Positions 42,759 through 52,584 of a stretch of DNA of 64,000 nt are shown piece by piece (within the stretch, counting starts at the first letter, position 1; each line of letters starts with the position of its first letter). The stretch is from NCBI GenBank assembly GCA_902546085.1, contig CACCIO010000004.1, positions 1-64,000 of the forward strand. Direction: 5' to 3'. This DNA is from an uncultured Pelagibacteraceae bacterium (lineage in GTDB: Bacteria > Pseudomonadota > Alphaproteobacteria > Pelagibacterales > Pelagibacteraceae). Both the position numbers and the translations under genes were made by a program. The notes below the pieces were generated by a model. It did not search any database. It was not told the DNA's origin and saw nothing but the letters and a program-made list of their open reading frames with translations.

Positions 42759-44120
42759 TTAAAAATCAAAAGGAATTGAATTTTGTTCTACAAGCTTTTT
42801 GAAAAAATAGTACGATTTTTTAGGTGTTCTTTTTAAAGTTTTAAAATCAACATGCACTATTCCAAATCTCTTTTCAAATCCTAACGCCCATTCAAAATTA
42901 TCCATGAATGTCCATGCAAAGTAGCTTTTAACTTTAGCTCCATCATCAATAGATTTTTTTACAGCACTTAAATATTTTTTAAAATAATCAATACGATCGG
43001 TGTCGTTTATTTCTCCATTTTTTTCTATTAAATCTGGATATGCCGCACCATTTTCAGTTAGATAAATATTTGGATTTCCATAATTATTTTTTAAATCCAT
43101 AATTTGATCATAATAAGCATCTGGAACAATTTCCCATCCCATAAGAGTTAACTTTGCATCTTTGCCATCAAGACCAAAAGGCAATTCATCATTGAATGCT
43201 CCTCTTGCTTTAAGTAAACTTTTATTATCAGCTTTAATTCTAATATGTTGATAATGATTTAATCCAATAAAATCGTTTTTTTGAAAAATATTTTTCATAT
43301 CATCTTGTTGAATATGTTTTGAGACATCATCAATTAGTAATTCAGGATATCTTCCAAGATACATAGGGTCGGCAAATGATCTATTCCAATAAGTATCGAA
43401 TAATTTAGTTGCATGAAGATCTTCACTTGATTTTGTGGCAGGAATACATGGCGCCATATTTAAAGTGCAGCCAATTTTTATATTATTATTTAAAGATTTC
43501 ATTGCTTGAAAAGCTTTGCCATGTGCAACATTAACATTATGTATTGATGCAAAGTATTTTTCTAAATCTTTGTATCCTGGAGCCATGTAACCATCTACAT
43601 ATCCATGAATAGTAAAAACTTGTGGTTCATTAAATGTGATAAAATGATTACATCTATCTCCAAAATTTTTAACAATAGCCTCTGAATAATCTGAAAATAT
43701 ATTTGTTATGTCTCTATTTGCCCAACCCCCTTTATCTTGCAGTGATTGAGGAAGGTCCCAATGATATAAAGTTATGAAAGGCTCAATATTTTTTTCTAAA
43801 CACTTGTCTATCAACCTTGAATAAAAATCTACTCCTTTAGGGTTTATTTTACCTATCCCTTCAGGGATAATCCTGGTCCACGCTAAAGAAAATCTATATG
43901 AATTTAAATTTATATTAGCCATCAGCTCAATATCTTCTTCGTACCTATGATAATGGTCTACAGCAGTATCTCCGTTTTCATTATTTTTAACTTTTCCAGG
44001 TGTATGTGTAAAAGTATCCCAAATACTTTTACTTTTTCCATCTTTATCTGTAGCACCCTCTATTTGGTAACTTGCTGTAGCCGTTCCCCAAAAAAAATCA
44101 TTAGGAAATTTATTTTTCAT
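42759..44120 (-). CDS. GH1 beta-glucosidase
   Basis: FPNDFFWGTATASYQIEGA, HFITFNEPQVFTIHGY (acid/base NEP), YLTENGAA (nucleophile ENG). Confidence 0.94.
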   Translation of the reverse strand: MKNKFPNDFFWGTATASYQIEGATDKDGKSKSIWDTFTHTPGKVKNNENGDTAVDHYHRYEEDIELMANINLNSYRFSLAWTRIIPEGIGKINPKGVDFYSRLIDKCLEKNIEPFITLYHWDLPQSLQDKGGWANRDITNIFSDYSEAIVKNFGDRCNHFITFNEPQVFTIHGYVDGYMAPGYKDLEKYFASIHNVNVAHGKAFQAMKSLNNNIKIGCTLNMAPCIPATKSSEDLHATKLFDTYWNRSFADPMYLGRYPELLIDDVSKHIQQDDMKNIFQKNDFIGLNHYQHIRIKADNKSLLKARGAFNDELPFGLDGKDAKLTLMGWEIVPDAYYDQIMDLKNNYGNPNIYLTENGAAYPDLIEKNGEINDTDRIDYFKKYLSAVKKSIDDGAKVKSYFAWTFMDNFEWALGFEKRFGIVHVDFKTLKRTPKKSYYFFKKLVEQNSIPFDF

Positions 44121-44121
44121 G

Positions 44122-45450
44122 TTAGTTAAATTCTGGTATCCAATTTTTATGAGCTTTTAATAACTCATCTACCATAGAACTAATTTGATCTAAACTTAAT
44201 AAAGAAGAAGTAAGTGGATCTAACATAGCCGCATGATAAATGGTCTCTTTTTTTTTTGTTCTTAAAGCTTCAACAGTTAATTGTTGAACATTTATATTAG
44301 TTTTCATTAGGTTTGCTAAATGCATAGGTAAATCCCCTACTTTTTGAGGGTTAATTCCCTCATTATTTATTTTACATGGTACTTCAACACAACAATCATC
44401 TGGTAAATTAGAAATTAACTTGTTATTCAAAACATTTCCATTAACTGTGTCTTCTTTTCCGTCAACAATTGATACAATTATCCGTGAAGCATACTCTAAA
44501 GATTTCTCACAAACAAATTTTTCTCCATCTAATAAATTTTGCTCTTGTTGATCCCACTCTTTAATTTGTTTTTTGCACCTTCGAATATATTCATTAATTG
44601 GAATATTGAATTCACTTAATAAGTCCTCTCTGTTATTTTTAATAAACCAAGGAGTATATTCTGCAAAGTGTTCGGATGACTCAGTAACAAAATATCCAAA
44701 TTTTTCTAAAACTTTATATCTAACTTCGTTCGTGCATCCATCCCAATTGGTACCAAATGTTTTTTCTTTTCCAGCTTTAAAAATTTTAGGATAAAGATTT
44801 TCTTTTTTTCCATCAGGATTAATTTTTTCAAACTTAGTATAAAAAGACATATGATTGATACCTGAACATTCATAACTAATGTTTTTTATATCCTCGCCAA
44901 TATCTTTTGCTAAATCTTCAGCAGTTCCTTGTACAGAATGACAAAGTCCAACATATTTAAGCTCAGGTGCAAATTTAGACAATGCTAAACAATTAATTGC
45001 CATAGGATTAACATACTGCAACATAGTTGCGCTTGGACAAACTTCATTCATATTTTTTGCAACTGACAATAAAGCGGGGACAGTTCTCAATCCTCTCATG
45101 ATTCCACCTATTCCTAAAGTGTCACCAATAGTTTGTTTTAGTCCATACTTTGCTGGAATTTCAAAATCAATAACTGTAGAGGGCTCATAACCTCCTATTT
45201 GAAACATTAATATTACAAAGTCAGCTCCACTAAGTGCTTTTTTTTGATTTTTTTCGATTATAATCTTTGGATTTGCACCTATTGATTTTGAAACTTTTTC
45301 TGCAACCAAATTTGAGGTTTTTAATCTTCTATCATCAATATCTTGCAAAACTATTTCACAGTTACTGAAATTTTTTTCAAGCAGAATATCTGTAAGTATA
45401 TTTTTCATAAATACAGTGCTTCCTGCTCCAATAAAAGTAACTTTAATCAT
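44122..45450 (-). CDS. GH4-family NAD-dependent glycosidase (alpha-galactosidase/alpha-glucosidase-like)
   Basis: FIGAGSTVFMKNILTDIL Rossmann start; GLCHSVQGTAEDLA; start set to internal MIKVTF. Confidence 0.9.
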   Translation of the reverse strand: MIKVTFIGAGSTVFMKNILTDILLEKNFSNCEIVLQDIDDRRLKTSNLVAEKVSKSIGANPKIIIEKNQKKALSGADFVILMFQIGGYEPSTVIDFEIPAKYGLKQTIGDTLGIGGIMRGLRTVPALLSVAKNMNEVCPSATMLQYVNPMAINCLALSKFAPELKYVGLCHSVQGTAEDLAKDIGEDIKNISYECSGINHMSFYTKFEKINPDGKKENLYPKIFKAGKEKTFGTNWDGCTNEVRYKVLEKFGYFVTESSEHFAEYTPWFIKNNREDLLSEFNIPINEYIRRCKKQIKEWDQQEQNLLDGEKFVCEKSLEYASRIIVSIVDGKEDTVNGNVLNNKLISNLPDDCCVEVPCKINNEGINPQKVGDLPMHLANLMKTNINVQQLTVEALRTKKKETIYHAAMLDPLTSSLLSLDQISSMVDELLKAHKNWIPEFN

Positions 45451-45451
45451 A

Positions 45452-46303
45452 CTAACCTTTAGTTGCTCCAAGAGTTAATCCAGCAATAAAATGTTTTTGC
45501 ATTAAAAAAAACATAATAACAGGAGGTATCGCAGCAACAATAGATCCAGTTGATAGCAAGTGATAAGCTGTAATCCATTGACCATTTAATGATTTTAGTC
45601 CAGCAGTAATTGGCATTGCATGATCACCTTGTATTAAGACGGTAGCCCAAAAATAATCGTTCCATATAAATGTAAAAATTAAAACACACAGTGCTGCTAT
45701 AGCTGGTCTAGTCAAAGGTAATATTATCTTCCAAAATATTCTAAATTCAGATGCTCCATCCATTCTCGCAGCCTCGATAAGCTCTTGAGGTAACGCTTTA
45801 ATAAAATTTCTCATAAAAAGTGTGCAAAAACCTGTTTGAAAAGCTACATGAAATAAAACCAATCCTGTAATAGTGTTGTAGAGACCAATCTTAAAAGTCA
45901 GATCTCTAACCGGTATCATTAAAATTTGAAATGGAACAAAGTTTCCGGCTATAAAAATAAAAAATATTATTAAATTTGTCTTAAATTTATAATTCGCAAG
46001 AGCAAAGCCAGTCATACAACTTAAAGCAACCGCTCCTAACATTGTTGGAATAGTTACTTTAAAACTATTTAGAGTGTATTTGATCATTGGAGTGTTAGTG
46101 AAAACATCGTATAAATTTGAAAAAAGTAAAAATTCACTTGGAGTTCCCCACATATTTCCAGCAGTAATATCTCCCAAACCTCTTATTGATGTCATTAAAA
46201 TACCAAAAATCGGTATTAACCAAATAATTAATGAGATAGGTAAAAATATTTTATAAATATATTGATTTACGATTGGTCTTTGATGAATTGGAGTAGGGAA
46301 CAT
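45452..46303 (-). CDS. Carbohydrate ABC transporter permease
   Basis: MalG-type EAARMDGASEFRIFWKIILPLTRPAIAAL (EAA motif). Confidence 0.92.
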   Translation of the reverse strand: MFPTPIHQRPIVNQYIYKIFLPISLIIWLIPIFGILMTSIRGLGDITAGNMWGTPSEFLLFSNLYDVFTNTPMIKYTLNSFKVTIPTMLGAVALSCMTGFALANYKFKTNLIIFFIFIAGNFVPFQILMIPVRDLTFKIGLYNTITGLVLFHVAFQTGFCTLFMRNFIKALPQELIEAARMDGASEFRIFWKIILPLTRPAIAALCVLIFTFIWNDYFWATVLIQGDHAMPITAGLKSLNGQWITAYHLLSTGSIVAAIPPVIMFFLMQKHFIAGLTLGATKG

Positions 46304-47224
46304 TTAGTTATTATCCTCCCTCTCGTTTCGATACATTCTGTATATAAAAAATAAAATATAAAACATCATTATTGTAAACAAAACAGTTGCTATTGCTGAC
46401 CCGTATCCCATTCTGTAACCGTATTCACTTAAAGCTTGCTCAAACATGTAATACGCTAACACATTTGAATAACCATAAGGTCCACCTTGAGTCATTATTG
46501 CTACCATATCAAAACTTCTAAGTGCACCAATCACAGTTACTACAATTGCTAAAAAGGTAGCGTGCCTTAGTTGCGGAAGCACTATATTCCAAAATAAATG
46601 AAATCCTTTGGCGCCATCCATTCTCCCAGCCTCAATTTGTTCAGGGTTAATATTGTTAAGTCCTGTTAAATATAAAATTAAACAATAAGCAATTTGTGGA
46701 TATAGACCTGCAAATATTATCCCATAAGTTGCAGTATTTTCATTTGCAAGAATTGAAAATCCTTCTAATCCAATAAAATTTAGAAAGGGTGCAATAACCC
46801 CATAATTTGGTTGGTAAAACCAAGTAAAAATAAGTCCAATGACTACTTGAGAAATAACAAATGGAAAAAAAAATAGAGATTTAATTAATCTAATTCCAAA
46901 AACAATTTGATTTAAAAATATTGCTAGTCCTAAGCCAATAGGAACTGCTAACATAAAAAATATTAACCATTTAAGATTATTCCAAAGTGAAATATAAAAA
47001 TATTCATCATCTAAAAGTTCAATGTAATTTTGAAGACCAACATATATAGATGGAGATAATCCATCCCATTGATAAAAAGAAATGCCAATAGATACAAATA
47101 TCGGTGCTATTACATAAATGGAAAAAAATATTAATCCTGGAGCTAGAAAAATCCATGGGCTTATTTTAATTTGATTTTTTTGCCACCAAGTAATTCTTTT
47201 AGCTTTTGGATTATTTAGTTCCAT
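46304..47224 (-). CDS. Carbohydrate ABC transporter permease
   Basis: MalF-type EAGRMDGAKGFHLFWNIVLPQLRHATF. Confidence 0.92.
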   Translation of the reverse strand: MELNNPKAKRITWWQKNQIKISPWIFLAPGLIFFSIYVIAPIFVSIGISFYQWDGLSPSIYVGLQNYIELLDDEYFYISLWNNLKWLIFFMLAVPIGLGLAIFLNQIVFGIRLIKSLFFFPFVISQVVIGLIFTWFYQPNYGVIAPFLNFIGLEGFSILANENTATYGIIFAGLYPQIAYCLILYLTGLNNINPEQIEAGRMDGAKGFHLFWNIVLPQLRHATFLAIVVTVIGALRSFDMVAIMTQGGPYGYSNVLAYYMFEQALSEYGYRMGYGSAIATVLFTIMMFYILFFIYRMYRNEREDNN

Positions 47225-47259
47225 ATAGTTATATTTTATAAATTGATGAAATCGAATTT

Positions 47260-47291
47260 TTAACTGAGGGGCCAGTAAGCCCCACAGTTAA
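47260..47291. other. Strong intercistronic hairpin between substrate-binding protein and permease genes
   Basis: TTAACTG-A-GGGGC-cagtaa-GCCCC-A-CAGTTAA: 12 paired positions and one A/A mismatch. Confidence 0.85.
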
Positions 47292-47300
47292 GCTAAAAGT

Positions 47301-48545
47301 TTATTTATAAACTTTTTGACGTACTTTTTCTAATCTTTCTAAGATTTTTTGTCTTCTGTCAGGATTAGACATATATTCTTGAAAGCCTTTCATACCCTCT
47401 GATGCCATTTGAGCTGGAGCATCTCTATCGTAGAATTGCGCCATTGCATAAGCATTATTTAGCATATTCAATCCTGCTTTTAAGAATGGATCTCCCTTTT
47501 TAACACTAGAGTTCTTGTTAATAGGAAGCTGACCTAATATTTTATTGATCTCTTCTTGCACATCTGCTCGAGACATAAATATTAAGAAACGCTTAGCATC
47601 AGTTTTATTTTTAGCTTTAGAAGGTATATGCACAGTGTCCGTAGGTGCTTCTTCAGCCATTGGGATACCTGGTGTGATTTCAGGGAACTGGAAGAAACCT
47701 AAATTAGAATCTCTTAAGCCAGCCTCTTTTAAAGGAGCAACAGCAAAGTTACCCATCACATACATTGCTGCTTCACCGTTCACCATAGGAGTTAAAGCTT
47801 CTTGCCAACTAAGTGCTGCATGATTTTCTAAGAAGTAACCAGGCTTTACAAGCTCATCCCATTTATCAAATACAGCTTGTACTTTTGGATCTGTGTAAGG
47901 AACCTTACCTAGTGTTAAATCCATATGAAACTCATAGCCATTTGTTCTAAGATTTAAATAATCAAAAACACCAGCTGTTGTCCAAAGATACTTTGATCCG
48001 ATTGTAATAGGTGTAATACCTGCAGCTTTTAACGTAGCGCATGCAGCTACAAAATCATCCCATGTTTTTGGTACAGATATTCCATTTGCTGTAAATAAAT
48101 CTTTCCTGTAATACACGCCCCACTGATAATAAGTGTAAGGAATACCCCATTGCTTACCACCAATCGTCATAGATTTTTTAGCATGCTCCATATTTTCAGA
48201 AAGGTTTCCGTCTACCCAACCTGAGTCTTTCCAAATATCAGAGACATCTTCAAACAAACCTGCTCTTACAAATGGTAACATTCTATTTCCAGCATACCAG
48301 TTTGCAACATCAGGTGGATCAGTGTTTAAAAAATTTCTTATGGATTGTTTGTAACCTTCATGGTCAAAAACATTCCATTTTACTGTGACGTCTGGGTTCT
48401 CTTCTTCAAATTTTTTAATAATATATTCAAAAGCTTTTTTTGGTGCTGCATCAGATGTGTCTGTATTTATCACCAAAGTACCAGCAAATGAAGTTGAAGA
48501 GATTATTCCAAACATCATTATTAATGAGATAATAACCTTTTTCAT
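47301..48545 (-). CDS. Carbohydrate ABC transporter substrate-binding protein
   Basis: Signal peptide; family-typical DVANWYAGNRMLPFVRAGLFEDVSDIW, GIPYTYYQWGVYYRKDLF. Confidence 0.92.
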   Translation of the reverse strand: MKKVIISLIMMFGIISSTSFAGTLVINTDTSDAAPKKAFEYIIKKFEEENPDVTVKWNVFDHEGYKQSIRNFLNTDPPDVANWYAGNRMLPFVRAGLFEDVSDIWKDSGWVDGNLSENMEHAKKSMTIGGKQWGIPYTYYQWGVYYRKDLFTANGISVPKTWDDFVAACATLKAAGITPITIGSKYLWTTAGVFDYLNLRTNGYEFHMDLTLGKVPYTDPKVQAVFDKWDELVKPGYFLENHAALSWQEALTPMVNGEAAMYVMGNFAVAPLKEAGLRDSNLGFFQFPEITPGIPMAEEAPTDTVHIPSKAKNKTDAKRFLIFMSRADVQEEINKILGQLPINKNSSVKKGDPFLKAGLNMLNNAYAMAQFYDRDAPAQMASEGMKGFQEYMSNPDRRQKILERLEKVRQKVYK

Positions 48546-48685
48546 TTATGCTCCTTTTTTAATTTATGTTTAATAGATTATGTATTTTTAAAATTGATTA
48601 CAATTAAAAATTATCCCCGTAAATTGTTGATAATTAAATTAACAAAATAAATATATAATTATCTTAATTATAATTTTTTTAAAAT

Positions 48686-49648
48686 TTAACCAGGTGTATA
48701 TTTTCTTTCAGATTCTGGATCTTTGCTTGAGTAAGGTAATTTTAAAACTTCGTTCCAAAATTCTTCTGGGATACTTGTTTTTGCCCAAGACAGGTTTTTT
48801 TCAATACTCTGAATGCTAGTAACACCGCATAGAGTAGAGGTAATTCTTTTATCTTTCATTGAAAACTGTAAGGCAGCTGCACCCATTTCAACATTATGCT
48901 TTTTACAAACTTTTTCTATTTCTCTAGCAGGTGAAAGTTTTTCTTCTGTAACATCTTGATAAGTTATTTTTTTAAAGTTACTTGGACCTTTTGCTAAAAT
49001 ACCACCAGCGTAAGGAGCAGCATTAAAAATTGATATATTTTTACTGTGAGCATAGCTATACATTTCATCTGCTTCTCTGTTTAATAAAGTATATCTGTTA
49101 TGATTAATTATCACATCAAAGTCCCAATTTTTTAAAAGAGGAAACATTATATTTATTTTTCCCATAGCTAAACCAACTGCCTTGGCTAAACCCTCTTCTT
49201 TTATTTTAAATAACTCATCCAAGGCCCCATCTTTTTTAGTGATATCATTTACATCTTTTACGTATTCTGGATCATGAAGAAATAAAATGTCCACAGAATC
49301 CACATTCAAAGTTTTTAAACTTTCTTCAATAGATTCTCTTGTTCTTTTTTTATCAAGAACTAACGTATCCATATTTCTATCAATTTTTGTTGATAAGATA
49401 AAATTTTTTGGCCAACCCTTATTTTCCTTTATTGCTATTCCAATCCTTTTTTCACTTTCTCCCATTGCATAATTTCTTGAAGTATCGAGCATATTTACTG
49501 GACCTTGAAAAAATCTTTTTAACGTTTCTTGAGCCCTTTGTTCTGGTACTTCATAACCATAAGTATCTGGCATACTCCCCAAAGAGGATGTTCCAAAACT
49601 CAATTCTGTAACTTCCAAACCTGTATCTTTAATTTTATTTTTTTTCAC
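48686..49648 (-). CDS. Aldo/keto reductase
   Basis: DTGLEVTELSFGTSSLG, DILFLHDPEYV, VTSIQSIEKNL. Confidence 0.9.
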   Translation of the reverse strand: MKKNKIKDTGLEVTELSFGTSSLGSMPDTYGYEVPEQRAQETLKRFFQGPVNMLDTSRNYAMGESEKRIGIAIKENKGWPKNFILSTKIDRNMDTLVLDKKRTRESIEESLKTLNVDSVDILFLHDPEYVKDVNDITKKDGALDELFKIKEEGLAKAVGLAMGKINIMFPLLKNWDFDVIINHNRYTLLNREADEMYSYAHSKNISIFNAAPYAGGILAKGPSNFKKITYQDVTEEKLSPAREIEKVCKKHNVEMGAAALQFSMKDKRITSTLCGVTSIQSIEKNLSWAKTSIPEEFWNEVLKLPYSSKDPESERKYTPG

Positions 49649-49667
49649 AAATTAATTTTAATTAGGT

Positions 49668-50522
49668 TCACTCACCTAAAATACTATCATCTAATACCTT
49701 GGTGTCATATGCTGAATAAGAATGCCATCCTGCAACTGTCTGATCAAAATCAACAATACTGCCAGTCATGATTCCTGACTCATCTGAGCACAAGAATGCC
49801 AATATCTTAGCAACATCTAAAGGTTTGTTTAATCTTTTAAAAGGAACTTTTGACTCAGCTTTTTTTAACCAATTATCATCTGCGTTGTGAAATTTTTTCT
49901 GAATTACTGTTTCTGCTGGTGTATCTGTCCAACCTAGATTTACTCCATTCACTCTTATTTGATGACCAGAAACTGAATTTGCAACATTTTTAATCATTAC
50001 TGCTAATGCTGCTTTAGAGGAACTGTAAGCAGTTAAGAAAGGCATCCCACTATATCCGGCCATTGATAGAATATGAGCTATAGTTCCTTTTTTTTTATCC
50101 CTGATCATTATTTTTATAACGTCTTGCATCATAAAAAGAGGAGCTTTTACATTTACATTAAAATTTTTATCATAATTTTCCTCAGTTGTGCTTAAGATCG
50201 TTCCTCTCTCAGTAAAAGCTGCAACATTTATAAAAGAATCTACTGTGCTAAATTTTTTATCAGTTTCAGAAACTATTTTTTTACAGTCTTCAAGTTTTTC
50301 TAAGTCTGCTTGAACGTATAGGCATTCTGCACCTATGCTTTCTATTTCAGATTTTACTTTGTTTCCTTTTTCATTATTTCTTCCACAAATAGTTATTCCC
50401 TTAGCACCTCTGTTTGCTAGTAATTTTGCTGTCTCAGCTCCACTTCCTTGGGTACTTCCTGTTACAATGATTATTTTATTTTTAAATTGATTAGATTGTT
50501 CAGATATATATTTATTAGACAT
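49668..50522 (-). CDS. SDR-family oxidoreductase
   Basis: IVTGSTQGSGAETAKLLANRGA, YSSSKAALAVM. Confidence 0.92.
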   Translation of the reverse strand: MSNKYISEQSNQFKNKIIIVTGSTQGSGAETAKLLANRGAKGITICGRNNEKGNKVKSEIESIGAECLYVQADLEKLEDCKKIVSETDKKFSTVDSFINVAAFTERGTILSTTEENYDKNFNVNVKAPLFMMQDVIKIMIRDKKKGTIAHILSMAGYSGMPFLTAYSSSKAALAVMIKNVANSVSGHQIRVNGVNLGWTDTPAETVIQKKFHNADDNWLKKAESKVPFKRLNKPLDVAKILAFLCSDESGIMTGSIVDFDQTVAGWHSYSAYDTKVLDDSILGE

Positions 50523-50523
50523 G

Positions 50524-51525
50524 TTAAAATTTTATATCTATTACTTTACCACTTTCAAAGGATTCATATGCTGCATTAGCTATTATCAAAGCGTTTCTTC
50601 CATCCTCAAATCCTACTAATGGTTTTGTTTTATTTTCAACGCATTTTACAAACTCATTAAATTGATCTCTGTAAGCTTGCTCATATCTCTCAATAAAAAA
50701 GAAATGTATAGGCTCTTTTTCATTTGTTGATGTGTTTGTGTATCTTTCTAAAGAAGTAGGAGTTTGGTTGTTAGAGATTACCATTCCTTTACTACCAAAT
50801 ACTTCAACTCTTTGATCATATCCATAAACTGCTCGTCGAGAGTTGTTGATATGAATTAAAACACCATTTTTTGATTTTAAAATAAACATAGCGGTATCTA
50901 GATCTTTTACTTGTTGTGAATTTTTATCAAATAAAGCACCTCCAAATGCTGATACTTGAACCACAGGATCATCTCCTAATATAAATCTAGTTAAATCAAA
51001 ATCATGAATAGTAGTATCTCTAAAAAATCCTCCAGCAGCTTTTAAATAGTCAATTCCAGGAGGTTCAGGATCTCTACTAGTAATAACAACCATTTCCAAT
51101 TCACCAATTTCCTTTTTTACCCTTGCCTCTTGTGCCTTTGCATGACTGGAATCAAACCTTCTGTTAAATCCAATTTGAATAGGAACGTTTATTCCTTTGA
51201 TATTTTCCATGCACTCATTTACTTTATTGATATCCAAATCAATTGGCTTTTCACAAAAAATTGCTTTACCTGCTTTTGCTGCAATTGTAATAAATTGAGT
51301 ATGAGTTGGAGTAGCAGAAGCTATAAGAACTGCGTCTATATCATCTGCATTAATTGCGTCCTCTGGTGAAGAAGCAATTGAGCACCCTGTTGATTTTGCT
51401 ACTTCTTCAGCGAATTCAGAATTAATGTCGTAAATGTATTTTAATTTTGCTTTTGGATGTGCTGCAATAAATTTAGCATGCATTTTTCCAATCCGTCCTG
51501 CTCCCATTAACGAAAAGTTAATCAT
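50524..51525 (-). CDS. iolG: Inositol 2-dehydrogenase-like Gfo/Idh/MocA oxidoreductase
   Basis: MGAGRIGKMHAKFI, CEKPIDL, QIGFNRRFDSSH, GGFFRDTTIHDFDLTRF typical of IolG. Confidence 0.8.
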   Translation of the reverse strand: MINFSLMGAGRIGKMHAKFIAAHPKAKLKYIYDINSEFAEEVAKSTGCSIASSPEDAINADDIDAVLIASATPTHTQFITIAAKAGKAIFCEKPIDLDINKVNECMENIKGINVPIQIGFNRRFDSSHAKAQEARVKKEIGELEMVVITSRDPEPPGIDYLKAAGGFFRDTTIHDFDLTRFILGDDPVVQVSAFGGALFDKNSQQVKDLDTAMFILKSKNGVLIHINNSRRAVYGYDQRVEVFGSKGMVISNNQTPTSLERYTNTSTNEKEPIHFFFIERYEQAYRDQFNEFVKCVENKTKPLVGFEDGRNALIIANAAYESFESGKVIDIKF

Positions 51526-51554
51526 AAGAATATAGAACAGAATTAAAAAATAAA

Positions 51555-51612
51555 ATCAAGAAACATTTTTAATGATGAATTAAACACTAATTAAAAATAT
51601 AATTTTCTTGAT
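51555..51612. repeat. Compound inverted repeat in iolG/iolE divergent spacer
   Basis: ATCAAGAAA-c-ATTTTTAAT ... ATTAAAAAT-ataat-TTTCTTGAT; both 9-bp arm pairs perfectly complementary. Confidence 0.75.
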
Positions 51613-51660
51613 GCACATAACATCATCATTTAAAAATGATTTAACTTTTTAATAAATTTT

Positions 51661-52563
51661 ATGTCAGTAAAATTAGGAATAGCACCAATTGCATGGAGTA
51701 ACGATGATATGCCTGAATTGGGTGGCGATACTTCTTTAGAACAATGTTTGTCAGAAGCTAGTCAGGCAGGATTTATTGGAATTGAGTCTGGTGGTAAATT
51801 TCCAAAAAAATCAGAAGAATTAATCCCTAAACTTAAAGAATTTAATCTAAATCTTTGCTCAGGTTGGTATGGAGCTAATTTAAGAACAAATAGTATTGAT
51901 GAAGAAAAAGATTTAATTCAAGATCAGCTGAAACTTTTTAAGGATTGTAATTCACCTTGTATGGTTTTTGCTGAAGTTTCTGGTTCAATTCAAGGAGATC
52001 CAGATCGAAAATTGTCTACAAGACCTCAAATGAGTCTTGAAGAGTCAAAAAAATATTATGAAAAAATCTCAGAAATGGGAAAATATCTTGAAGATGAAGG
52101 TATGCCACTTGCTTATCATCATCATATGGGCACGATAATAGAGACTGAAGAGGATACGGTAAGACTACTTGAAAACACACATGATAGTGTAAAACTTACA
52201 TTAGATACTGGCCACATGTTATTTGCCCAGGGAGACTCTTTAAAAATATTAAATGATTTTAGCGAAAGATTAATTCATATGCATTGTAAGGATATTAGAA
52301 AAAATGTCTTAGAAAAATCTTTAAAAGAAGACTTAAGTTTTAGAGGAGCATTTTTAGAAGGTGCATTTACAGTTCCAGGTGATGGATGTATTGATTACAA
52401 GCCATTGTTTGATGTATTGAAGAAAAAAAATTATTCTGGATGGTTGGTAGTAGAGGCGGAACAAGATCCTGCAAAAGCAAACCCATTTGAATACGCAAAA
52501 ATAGGTTACAAGTATTTAACTGAAACTTTAAATCTTAGTGGTATCGAGCTTTATAAAAGCTAA
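51661..52563 (+). CDS. iolE: Inosose dehydratase-like (IolE) sugar isomerase/dehydratase
   Basis: LGIAPIAWSNDDMPELGGDTSLEQCLSEASQAGFIGIESGGKFP, LAYHHHMGTIIET, LTLDTGHM; divergent from iolG. Confidence 0.85.
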   Translation: MSVKLGIAPIAWSNDDMPELGGDTSLEQCLSEASQAGFIGIESGGKFPKKSEELIPKLKEFNLNLCSGWYGANLRTNSIDEEKDLIQDQLKLFKDCNSPCMVFAEVSGSIQGDPDRKLSTRPQMSLEESKKYYEKISEMGKYLEDEGMPLAYHHHMGTIIETEEDTVRLLENTHDSVKLTLDTGHMLFAQGDSLKILNDFSERLIHMHCKDIRKNVLEKSLKEDLSFRGAFLEGAFTVPGDGCIDYKPLFDVLKKKNYSGWLVVEAEQDPAKANPFEYAKIGYKYLTETLNLSGIELYKS

Positions 52564-52584
52564 CTTTTAAAACGATATATCTTA

